Assembly (NCBI RefSeq): GCF_000719975.1
Contig: NZ_JOIJ01000002.1
Span: 124,001-188,000, forward strand
Source of the DNA: Prauserella rugosa
GTDB taxonomy: Bacteria; Actinomycetota; Actinomycetes; Mycobacteriales; Pseudonocardiaceae
Direction: 5' to 3'
DNA length: 64,000 nt
The notes under the pieces were generated by a model that was given only the letters and a program-made list of their open reading frames with translations, had not been told where the DNA came from and did no database searches. A program made the translations under genes and the position numbers. The stretch's first letter is position 1. Each line of letters starts with the position of its first letter. This document shows positions 25,049-32,736 of this stretch, one piece after another.

Positions 25049-25136
25049 GTTGCATCGATCAACACCGATTCCCATGTGCATCGGTGCATCCGTGCATGCC
25101 CGTTCGTTCGTGCACCCGCGGCGATGTGTGCATTCG
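25049..25136. repeat. Cluster of GTGCAT-like hexamers
   Basis: Between the beta-lactamase stop and the riboswitch, GCAT-containing hexamers recur: ttgcat, gtgcat, gtgcat, gtgcat, gtgcac and gtgcat within about 85 bases. This is the upstream flank of the riboswitch operon, so the cluster may be a regulator-binding array or part of its promoter region; nothing in the sequence decides this. Confidence 0.35.
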
Positions 25137-25200
25137 GGCGAACGGACCTTTGTGGACCCGGCTCCTCAGCTGCCGTGGCGTGGGACCACGGGCGGACGGG

Positions 25201-26173
25201 TCAGTTCGCGGTGCCGGTCAACCTGCGGCAGGCGGACTCGGCGATGGCGGCGAGGGGCTCGTCGAGGCTGTCGTCCTCGTAGGCGCGGCCGTGGGTGAAC
25301 GCCGCGATGACGAGCGGGGCACCGTCCGGGGTCCACGTGATGCCGACGTCGTTGCGCGCGCCGTACCAGCCCGCTCCGGTCTTGTCGGCCAGTGCCCACC
25401 CCGCGGGCACGCCCGCGCCGAACACGGGGCCCGCCGTCTGGTTCGCCAGCATCCACGTCGTCAACCGCTCGCGGTCCGGCCTCGACAGTGCGCGTCCGAC
25501 CACGAGGGACGCGTACGTCCCGGCGATCGACCGCGGGGACGTCGTGTCGCGCTCGTCCCCCGGAGTTCCGGTGCTCAGCTCGGGTTCCCATCGGTCGATT
25601 CGCGTCACCCGGTCTCCCAACGAGCGTGCGAACGCGGTGACGGCAGCCGGGCCGCCGAACTCGCGCATGAGCACGTTGGCCGCCGTGTTGTCGCTGACCG
25701 TCACGGTCGCTTCGGCCAGCTGGGCGACGGTCAGGCCATTTCGGACGGTGTTCTCGGTGACCGGGGAGTTCAGCACCAGGTCCTCGTCGGTCCACGAGGA
25801 GCCTGCGCCCGAGTGCTGCCGCCGGAGCATCGCGCACGATCCGCGCGGCGAGCAGGACCTTGAACACCGAGCACACGGGAAACCGTTCCTGTGGGCGGTG
25901 TTCCAGCCGTGTACCGGTGCGCAGGTTGACCGCCGTCACACCGACACGCCTGCGGTACGTGTGCTCGAGTTCGGCGAACTCCTCGTCGATCCGCGACCCG
26001 TCCCCCGCTGTCCCGGCCCCTGTTGAGGTGCCGCCCGCTGCCCCGGCCCTCGCGGGCAGACCGAGCGTCACCGCACCCGCGGCGGCGCCCACGAGCAGCG
26101 CTCGTCTGCGCACGTCGCCTCCGGGCGCCTGCTCGCTGTCTGCTCCGTGCTCGGTGCGCCGCCATCCGTCCAT
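25201..26173 (-). pseudogene. blaL: Class A beta-lactamase gene interrupted by a one-base frameshift
   Basis: The frame starting at ATG 26173 (GGGAGG upstream) encodes a signal region (RRRALLVGAAAGAVTLG) and the active-site SVFK motif, then leaves frame. The second frame carries the SDN motif, the omega-loop EPELS, and DKTGAGWYG to the stop at 25201. Removing one G of the doublet at 25789-25790 restores a continuous reading (RRLLVDDEDLVLNSPVTE) with normal spacing between the SxxK lysine and the conserved SPVTE, so this is a single-base insertion in an otherwise intact gene or a sequencing error. The omega loop has Ser where most class A enzymes have Asn170. It is divergent from the BlaA-type regulator, as in Streptomyces cacaoi. 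Confidence 0.75.
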
Positions 26174-26293
26174 CGCCGGGTCCTCCCTGTCGTGGCCCCG
26201 CACCCGCGCGGGGCCCTGTGGTGCCTGTGTCGGATCGTCCGAACGATGGCACCGCGCGCATCGGCGCGTCCAAGGACGGACACGCATGCGTGC

Positions 26294-26308
26294 ATGTCGC
26301 CGCGACAT
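26294..26308. promoter_or_regulatory. LysR-type T-N11-A operator between blaL and blaA
   Basis: ATGTCG-CCG-CGACAT is a perfect interrupted palindrome located in the divergent promoter region. The T at 26295 and A at 26307 give the T-N11-A spacing that defines LysR-type boxes. It is the best candidate for the BlaA binding site. Confidence 0.6.
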
Positions 26309-26344
26309 ACGACAGTCCGGCGGCGGTGCGGGACACTGGACGAC

Positions 26345-27328
26345 GTGGATCTCGTGCTGCACCTACGCGGTTTCGTCGCCGTCGCCGACGAACTGAGCGT
26401 GTCCGAAGCCGCGTGGCTTCTCGGTGTCGACCAGCCGTTGTTGAGCAGGAGGCTGCGCGCGCTCGAGCGGGAGCTCGGCGTGGAGCTGATCGACCGGTCG
26501 CGGCGGCAGATCGCCCTGACCGCCGACGGCGCGGCGCTCCTGCCCCGGGCGCGCCATCTCGTCGAGCAGGCCGACCACCTGGTGCGCACCGTCCGGCACA
26601 CGACCGCGCCGACGGTCCGGCTCGCGGTTCCCCCGGAGTGTGATCCGGCGGTGCTCGCCGAGCTGACGACCACCCTCGCCGACGCCGCGCTGCCGCTCGA
26701 ACTCACCGAACCCACCGGCGGGGAACCGCACCCGGACGGTTCGTGGACGGTCGAGACCTGCGACCCCGCCTCGGCGCAGTGGACCGTGCCGCTCGGAGCC
26801 GGCTCGGCCACGGGCGGGCACCACGCGGTGCGACTCAGTGGGCTGCGACCGCGGCGCGGTGAGGCTGCGCGTCCGCTGCTGGTGCTGCCGCCCGATCTCA
26901 CCCCACCGCGCGACGAGTGGCTCGCCTCGGCGGTCGACGCCGCGGGGCTCTCGCCCGCGCTGGTGCGGCCGAGTCCCGTCCACGTCGCCGTGTCCGAGGC
27001 GCTGGCGGGCCGGGCGACGGTGCTGTGCACCGCGCGCGAGGCCCGCGAGCACGAGCTGGTCTGGACCCCGGTCACCGATCCGCCGCTGCTGCGCGGTTAC
27101 CGCCTGGCCGAGCGTGAGCCGCTACCGCAGGCCCTGGCAACCGGCTCCGTGCGCAGCCGCGCCCTGGAGCTCATCGGCACCGCACTGGGCGCCGGCGACC
27201 CGGGAACCACCGACCCTGACACGACCAACTCGGGCACCGACCGTGGCACGACCGATCGGGGCACAGGCGACGATCCCGCGGCCGGTCGCAAGCCGGGAGC
27301 GACGTCCCCAGCGGAGGACCACACATGA
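26345..27328 (+). CDS. blaA: LysR family regulator of beta-lactamase (BlaA type)
   Basis: The 327-residue protein has a LysR winged helix at its N-terminus (LSVSEAAWLLGVDQPLLSRRLRALE) and a reduced ligand domain; the last 45 residues are a Thr/Asp/Gly-rich tail. It is divergent from a class A beta-lactamase gene and overlaps a serine penicillin-recognising gene by four bases (ATGA), the arrangement of blaL-blaA-blaB in Streptomyces cacaoi, where BlaA activates the lactamase gene. The GTG at 26345 begins right at the DNA-binding domain; longer starts lack support. Confidence 0.8.
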   Translation: MDLVLHLRGFVAVADELSVSEAAWLLGVDQPLLSRRLRALERELGVELIDRSRRQIALTADGAALLPRARHLVEQADHLVRTVRHTTAPTVRLAVPPECDPAVLAELTTTLADAALPLELTEPTGGEPHPDGSWTVETCDPASAQWTVPLGAGSATGGHHAVRLSGLRPRRGEAARPLLVLPPDLTPPRDEWLASAVDAAGLSPALVRPSPVHVAVSEALAGRATVLCTAREAREHELVWTPVTDPPLLRGYRLAEREPLPQALATGSVRSRALELIGTALGAGDPGTTDPDTTNSGTDRGTTDRGTGDDPAAGRKPGATSPAEDHT

Positions 27329-28245
27329 CCACCCCGCCGATCGCAGGCGACGGGGCCGATCTGCTCGCCCTGGCCGACGACATCTGGCGCCGCTGGCGCC
27401 GGGTCCGCATCCACGGCGGGTTCGTGGCCCGCAACGTCGACACCGGACGCCGGATCTGCGTCGACCCCGACCGGCTGTGGCCGCTGGCGTCCGTCGCCAA
27501 GGTCCCGTTGGCACTCGTGGTCGCCGATCGCATCGCCCGCGGCGAGCTGGCGGGCGACCGCATGATCACGATCGACCCGGCACGGCGCAGCGAGGGCCCC
27601 ACCGGCCTGTCGACGTTCCGCCATCCCGCGACCTGCGCGGTCGCCGACCTGCTGGGGCAGATGATCGCGATCAGCGACAACGCCGCGGCCGACGCCCTGT
27701 TCGAACTCGTACCACCCGCCGAGGTGACGTCCCGGCTGCGGGAATGGGGAGTGGACGCCGTCCACGTGCGCCACCCCATGCACCTCATGTACGAGGCGGC
27801 GACGCGGGTCGCGGGCCCGGACTTCACCCTGGGGCGCCGTCTGGCCGTGGAGGGCGCACGGCCGGACGGCGGCCACGTGATCGACTCGCTCGACATCCAC
27901 CGGGCCACCGTCGGTTCGGCAGCCGCACTCGCCGACCTCGTGTGCCGCATCTGGACCGGCGACATCGACGCGGCCGAGGACGCGTGCGCCGCCGTCCGCG
28001 ACGCCATGTACCGCCAGCTGCTCAGCCCGCGGATCGGCGCCGACCTGCAGGCCGACGACATCCGCATCGCAGGCAAGACCGGATCGTTCCTGACCCTGCG
28101 CCACGAGATCGGACTCGTCGAGTACGGCTCCTCCCGCATCGCCGTCGCCGCGCTCGCCGCGTCCGAACGCACCGCCCGAATCCAGCAGGACGTCGACCTG
28201 GCGATCGGCGCCGCGGCGCGGGACGCCGTCGAGGCTCTCGCCTGA
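27325..28245 (+). CDS. blaB: Penicillin-recognising serine protein (BlaB type)
   Basis: The 306-residue protein has the class A-like triad of motifs, S56-V-A-K59, ISDN and GKTG, but no signal peptide and no recognisable omega-loop Glu166 segment, so efficient hydrolysis of beta-lactams is unlikely. It is coupled to the LysR gene through an ATGA overlap. In S. cacaoi the BlaB protein of this kind is needed together with BlaA for beta-lactamase induction, so a cytoplasmic sensing role is the best inference. Weak inverted repeats follow the stop. Confidence 0.78.
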   Translation: MTTPPIAGDGADLLALADDIWRRWRRVRIHGGFVARNVDTGRRICVDPDRLWPLASVAKVPLALVVADRIARGELAGDRMITIDPARRSEGPTGLSTFRHPATCAVADLLGQMIAISDNAAADALFELVPPAEVTSRLREWGVDAVHVRHPMHLMYEAATRVAGPDFTLGRRLAVEGARPDGGHVIDSLDIHRATVGSAAALADLVCRIWTGDIDAAEDACAAVRDAMYRQLLSPRIGADLQADDIRIAGKTGSFLTLRHEIGLVEYGSSRIAVAALAASERTARIQQDVDLAIGAAARDAVEALA

Positions 28246-28305
28246 GACCCCAGCCTCAGAACTGTCCTGAGAGACCAGCCTGAGCAGCTGGCCTGACGCG
28301 CGAGG

Positions 28306-28884
28306 TCAGTCGGCCCGAATGCCGCGCCACACCACGTCGGTCAACTTCGCGACGTCCGACTGCCAGTCGCCCCGCGGGTCGAGGTGGAACAGGCCGAACA
28401 GGCACCGCACGACGGTTTCGACCTCCGTGTCCTCCCGAACGTTGCCCGCCTCGACGTTGGCGCGCAGCAGGTCCGCCAGCCCGCAGCGGATCCGGTCGAA
28501 GGCACTCGCCGGCAGCGAGTCCGATTCCTCGGACGTGGCACTGATTCGTTGCAGCGCCTCGGCCAGCCCGCGTTTGGTCATCATGTAGTGCGCGAGGTGG
28601 TCCCTGATCCACATCCGGAAGGCCGCCTCGGGAGTCTGCTCGGCGAGCAGATCCGCGACCGCGTCGACGATGTGGTCGACCTCGCGCTCGTACACCGCCA
28701 GGATCAGCGACGCGGGGGTCGGGAAGTGCCGGTAGACCGTGCCGACACCGACCCCGGCCTGCTTGGCGATCGCGTTGAACGAGACCTCGCCGGTCGCGCT
28801 CAGCGACGTGGCCGCCGCCGCGAGGATGGCCTCGTGATTACGGCGGGCGTCGGCACGCCTCGGGCTCACCGATCCGGCGGACAT
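28306..28884 (-). CDS. TetR family regulator of the molybdenum hydroxylase operon
   Basis: The 192-residue repressor has an N-terminal TetR helix-turn-helix (FNAIAKQAGVGVGTVYRHFPTPASLI) and a helical ligand domain. ATG at 28884 was chosen because GGGAGGG lies seven bases upstream; the longer frame would run over an operator. It is divergent from the three-subunit oxidoreductase operon, and the shared 165-base region holds two near-identical CGGATA-N2-TATCCG palindromes. Confidence 0.85.
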   Translation of the reverse strand: MSAGSVSPRRADARRNHEAILAAAATSLSATGEVSFNAIAKQAGVGVGTVYRHFPTPASLILAVYEREVDHIVDAVADLLAEQTPEAAFRMWIRDHLAHYMMTKRGLAEALQRISATSEESDSLPASAFDRIRCGLADLLRANVEAGNVREDTEVETVVRCLFGLFHLDPRGDWQSDVAKLTDVVWRGIRAD

Positions 28885-28945
28885 CGACCCTCCCGCAACT
28901 GCTCGACCACGACTTCCGGACCCGCGTAGCGTACCCGTTGCCAAC

Positions 28946-28995
28946 CGGATAGCTATCCGCTAGCGTCGTCCACGTCACCAACGGATACCTATCCG
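28946..28995. promoter_or_regulatory. Two TetR operators in the divergent promoter region
   Basis: CGGATAGCTATCCG (28946-28959) is a perfect 14-base palindrome and CGGATACCTATCCG (28982-28995) differs at one central base. They are spaced 36 bases apart between the TetR gene and the hydroxylase operon, so both promoters could be blocked. Confidence 0.7.
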
Positions 28996-29049
28996 CTTCT
29001 CCGTCTCTCCGCTCTCGACAGCGCACACGAACTGCGCGGAACGGATCCC

Positions 29050-29520
29050 ATGGACATCACACTCGAGATCAACGGCACCACCGAACACCTCGATGTGGAC
29101 CCCGGCGTGACACTCCTCGACGCGTTGCGGGAACGCCTCGGCGTCACCGGGCCGAAGAAGGGCTGCGACCGCGGGCAGTGCGGCGCCTGCACCGTCCACA
29201 TCGGAGGCAGAACGGCGCTGTCCTGTCTCACCCTCGCCGCCACGGTGACCCAACCCGTCACCACCGTCGAGGGACTGTCGGACGACGACCGGCTCCACCC
29301 GGTGCAACAGGCCTTCGTCGACCAGGACGCACTGCAATGCGGGTTCTGCACGCCCGGGCAGATCATGTCGGCCGTCGCCGCCACCGAACAGGGCATCGAC
29401 GAGCCCGACGAGGTTCGCGAGTTCATGTCGGGCAACCTCTGCCGCTGTTCGGCCTACCCCAACATCGTCGCGGCCGTGCGCCAGGCCGGGGCGGGAAGGC
29501 GGACCGATGCGACCGTTTGA
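29050..29520 (+). CDS. Molybdenum hydroxylase, 2Fe-2S subunit (PaoA/YagT type)
   Basis: The 156-residue protein has the plant-type ferredoxin loop CDRGQCGACTVHIG...LSCLT and the C-terminal all-helical cluster domain CGFCTPGQ...NLCRCSAY, giving the two 2Fe-2S clusters of xanthine dehydrogenase-family small subunits. No twin-arginine signal is present, unlike E. coli PaoA, so the enzyme should be cytoplasmic. It is first of three overlapping genes. Confidence 0.9.
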   Translation: MDITLEINGTTEHLDVDPGVTLLDALRERLGVTGPKKGCDRGQCGACTVHIGGRTALSCLTLAATVTQPVTTVEGLSDDDRLHPVQQAFVDQDALQCGFCTPGQIMSAVAATEQGIDEPDEVREFMSGNLCRCSAYPNIVAAVRQAGAGRRTDATV

Positions 29521-30475
29521 CCTGACCGCACCCACCACGCTCGACGACGCCGTCGACCCGGGCCACACCGTCCTCGCGGGCGGCACGACCCTCGTCGACC
29601 TCATGAAGCTGGACGTACTCACCCCGCAGCGGGTGGCCGACATCAACGCCCTGCCGCTGCGCGGCATCGGCACCGGCACCGGTGGCGGACTCCGCATCGG
29701 GGCGCTCGAGCGGATGAGTGACGTCGCCGAACATCCCGACGTGCCGGTGGCGGTGCGCCGAGCGCTGGCGCTCAGCGCGTCGCAGCAACTGCGCAACATG
29801 GCCAGCGTCGGCGGCAATCTGATGCAGCGCACCCGGTGCGGATACTTCCGTGATACCACCATGCCGTGCAACAAACGCCGTCCCGGCAGCGGCTGCGGCG
29901 CGCTCGACGGCAACACCCGCACGCACGCCGTCCTCGGCACGTCCGAGCACTGCGTGGCGACCCACGCCAGCGACCTCGCCGTCGCACTCGTCGCACTCGA
30001 CGCCGAACTGCGGCTCGTCGGCGCCGACGGACCGCGCACCCTCGCGTTGGCCGACTTCTACCGCACGCCCGGTACGACTCCGGAGGTCGAGAACGCCCTC
30101 CGCAGCGGAGAGCTGATCACCGAGATCGTCGTCCCGGACCCTGCGGGCGCGGCGAACTCGACGTACGTGAAGGTCCGCGACCGCAGTTCCTACGAGTTCG
30201 CCCTCTGCTCGGTCGCCGCCACGCTCGACGTCCGCGACGGCATCGTCACCGAGGTCCGGATCGCCGCAGGCGGGGTCGCCACGATGCCCTGGCGGCTGCC
30301 CGGTGTCGAGGCCGCTCTCCGCGGCGAACCCGCGACGGAGGCGTCCTTCGCCGCCGCGGCCGAGGTCGCCGCCCACGGAACCCGGCCGTTGGCCCACAAC
30401 GGATTCAAGGTGCCGCTGCTGCAGCGAACCATCGTCCGCGCACTGCTCGAACTGACCGAAGGGACCGCCGCATGA
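29507..30475 (+). CDS. Molybdenum hydroxylase, FAD subunit with extra 4Fe-4S motif (PaoB/YagS type)
   Basis: The 322-residue FAD-binding subunit has AGGTTLVDLMKLDV and MASVGGNLMQRTRC. The Cys-rich stretch TRCGYFRD...PCNKRRPGSGC is the signature of the additional 4Fe-4S cluster found in PaoB-type subunits and absent from ordinary xanthine dehydrogenases. Its start overlaps the small-subunit gene by 14 bases and its stop overlaps the large-subunit start by four. Confidence 0.9.
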   Translation: MRPFDLTAPTTLDDAVDPGHTVLAGGTTLVDLMKLDVLTPQRVADINALPLRGIGTGTGGGLRIGALERMSDVAEHPDVPVAVRRALALSASQQLRNMASVGGNLMQRTRCGYFRDTTMPCNKRRPGSGCGALDGNTRTHAVLGTSEHCVATHASDLAVALVALDAELRLVGADGPRTLALADFYRTPGTTPEVENALRSGELITEIVVPDPAGAANSTYVKVRDRSSYEFALCSVAATLDVRDGIVTEVRIAAGGVATMPWRLPGVEAALRGEPATEASFAAAAEVAAHGTRPLAHNGFKVPLLQRTIVRALLELTEGTAA

Positions 30476-32676
30476 CCGCCAGACCGGATGCCCCGCTCAA
30501 GGTCACCGGCCGCGCGAGGTACGCACTCGACAACACCGCAGACGGTGGTGTCGGTGAGGTCGGCACGGCGTACGGGTACCTGTTGCTCAGCACGGTCGCG
30601 GGCGGGGAGCTGGCGGCCATGGACGTCGACGCCGTTCGGGCCGCGCCCGGGGTACTCGGCGTGTACACGCCGTTCGAACCGCTCACCCTGCACCCGGTGG
30701 ACTCGGCGTTGCTCGGTCCGATGTGGCTTCCCCTGCAGGACAAGGACGTGCGCTACCACGGCCAGCCGATCGGGTTCGTCGTCGCGGAGACGTTCGAGCA
30801 GGCACGGGACGCCGCCGCCCTCGCCGAGGTCACCTACCACGAACGGCCCACGGCCACGTCGTTCTCCGACGGCATCGACTCCGCCGTCGACGCGCAACCC
30901 GCGGCCAGGCAGGTACCTCCGTCCCTGACCGTCCTGTCCGACGGTGTCGAGTCCATCGAGGACGCGCTCGCCGCGAGCGACGTGACCGTCGACGCGACCT
31001 ACGAGACAGCGCCGCAGAACCATGCGGCGCTCGAACCGCACTCGGCGTTGGCGGTATGGGCCGACGGCCTGCTCACCGTGTACACCGGCAACCAGGCTTC
31101 GCACCTCGTGGCGGCAGACCTCGCGAGCGCCCTCGGCCTTCCCGCCGAGGCCGTGCACGTCGACAACCCCGTCGTGGGCGGTGCCTTCGGTGGTAAGGCC
31201 ACGTCGATGCCCGCGGTGCTCGCGTCGGCGGCGGCACAGGCGCTGGGCAGGCCGGTCAAGGCCGCGCTCACGCGGGAGCAGGTGTTCACCGCGACGGCCA
31301 ACCGGCCCGCGACGATGCAGCGGGTCGCCCTCGGCGCACGCCGGGACGGCGGTCTGGTCGCCGTGCGGCACGACTCGTGGTCGGCGACGACGCGTGACCT
31401 CGGCTTCGTCGAGCCGACCTCGCACGGCACGTCCCGCGAGTGGTACAGCACGGAGAACCTGGCGATCAGCCAGAAAGCGGTGCCGCTCGACATGCCTCCC
31501 GCGACCTTCATGCGCGCACCCGGTGAGGCTCCGGGATCGTTCGCCCTCGAAAGCGCCGTCGACGAGCTGGCCGACGCCCTCGGCATGGATCCCGTGGCGC
31601 TGCGCCGCCGCAACAGTTCGATGGCACCCGCGGGCGAGGATCTGCAGTGGTCGAGCAAGCACCTCGACGAGTGTTTCGACATCGGAGCCGCCCGGTTCGG
31701 CTGGGCCGACCGCACCCCTGGCGGCAGGGCCGACGGCGACTGGCTGGTCGGCATGGGCACCGCGACCGCGATGTTCCCCGGGCTGCGGTTTCCCGCCACG
31801 GTGGGCGTGACGCTGCATGCCGACGACACCGCAGCCGTCGCGACGGCGGGTGCCGACCCCGGCACCGGTCTGCTCGGCGTACTGCGGACCGTCGGAGCCG
31901 AGTCGCTCGACGTTGAACCGGAGCGCGTCAGCCCGCGCCTGGGCGATTCGCGGCTGCCGCCCGGCGGGTTGTCCGGCGGTTCCACGGCCACCGCGAGCGC
32001 AGGTTCGGCGACGATGGTGGCTGCGAGCACGGCCATCGAGCAGTTGCTCGCACTGGCGGCCTCGGCCGACGGGCCGTTCCACGGCCACGAGGTGGGCTAC
32101 GCCCGCGGCAGCGTCCACGCCCTCGACGCCCCGGACCGCGAACCGATGACGTTCGGCGAGGTGCTGACGGCCACCGGCCGGACGTCGCTGGCCGCCACTG
32201 GCAGCACCGCACCCGGGGAGGAGACGACGAAGCACTCGTTCGGCTCGTGGGGTGCGCAGTTCTGCGAGGTGCGGGTGCACCGGCTGACCAGGGAGGTCCG
32301 GGTGTCGCGCCTGCTCGGGGTCTTCGATGCCGGCCGGATCATCAACCAGCAGACCGCGCGCAGCCAGCTCATGGGCGGCATGATCTGGGGCGTGTCCGCG
32401 GCGCTGCACGAGGGCATCGAGTTCGACGCCGACGGCAGAGTGTCCAATCACGACCTCGCGGACTATCTCCTGCCTGTCAACGCCGACATCCCCGACGTCG
32501 ACGTCCGGTTCGTCGAGCATCCCGACACCCTGCTCAGCGACCTCGGCGCCCGGGGCCTCGGGGAGATCGGCATCGTCGGTGTCGCCGCTGCCGTCGCCAA
32601 TGCGGTGTACAACGCGACCGGCATCCGCGTCCGCCGGATCCCGATCCGCATCGAGGATCTCCTCGAGGCCGGCTGA
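30472..32676 (+). CDS. Molybdenum hydroxylase, molybdopterin-binding subunit (PaoC/YagR type)
   Basis: The 734-residue catalytic subunit carries the molybdopterin segments GGAFGGK, MRAPGEAPGSFALE and the C-terminal GLGEIGIVG whose Glu is the catalytic base. The set resembles aldehyde oxidoreductases that oxidise aromatic or other aldehydes to acids. Maturation genes (cytosine dinucleotide transferase, XdhC type) are not in the window. A terminator-like hairpin follows the stop. Confidence 0.9.
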   Translation: MTARPDAPLKVTGRARYALDNTADGGVGEVGTAYGYLLLSTVAGGELAAMDVDAVRAAPGVLGVYTPFEPLTLHPVDSALLGPMWLPLQDKDVRYHGQPIGFVVAETFEQARDAAALAEVTYHERPTATSFSDGIDSAVDAQPAARQVPPSLTVLSDGVESIEDALAASDVTVDATYETAPQNHAALEPHSALAVWADGLLTVYTGNQASHLVAADLASALGLPAEAVHVDNPVVGGAFGGKATSMPAVLASAAAQALGRPVKAALTREQVFTATANRPATMQRVALGARRDGGLVAVRHDSWSATTRDLGFVEPTSHGTSREWYSTENLAISQKAVPLDMPPATFMRAPGEAPGSFALESAVDELADALGMDPVALRRRNSSMAPAGEDLQWSSKHLDECFDIGAARFGWADRTPGGRADGDWLVGMGTATAMFPGLRFPATVGVTLHADDTAAVATAGADPGTGLLGVLRTVGAESLDVEPERVSPRLGDSRLPPGGLSGGSTATASAGSATMVAASTAIEQLLALAASADGPFHGHEVGYARGSVHALDAPDREPMTFGEVLTATGRTSLAATGSTAPGEETTKHSFGSWGAQFCEVRVHRLTREVRVSRLLGVFDAGRIINQQTARSQLMGGMIWGVSAALHEGIEFDADGRVSNHDLADYLLPVNADIPDVDVRFVEHPDTLLSDLGARGLGEIGIVGVAAAVANAVYNATGIRVRRIPIRIEDLLEAG

Positions 32677-32688
32677 CGGCCCACGCTG

Positions 32689-32732
32689 CCCGTGGGCGGG
32701 TCACCGGCTATTCCCGGCGGCCCGCCCACGGG
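32689..32732. terminator. Hairpin terminator between convergent genes
   Basis: CCCGTGGGCGGG (32689-32700) pairs perfectly with 32721-32732; the 20-base loop has its own CCGG/CCGG pairing. It lies between the stops of the molybdenum hydroxylase operon and the leftward citrate transporter gene. Confidence 0.7.
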
Positions 32733-32736
32733 TGAC

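Noticed and set aside
28246..28305. Weak inverted repeats after blaB as terminator
   Set aside because: Stems are short and imperfect; not listed as a feature.
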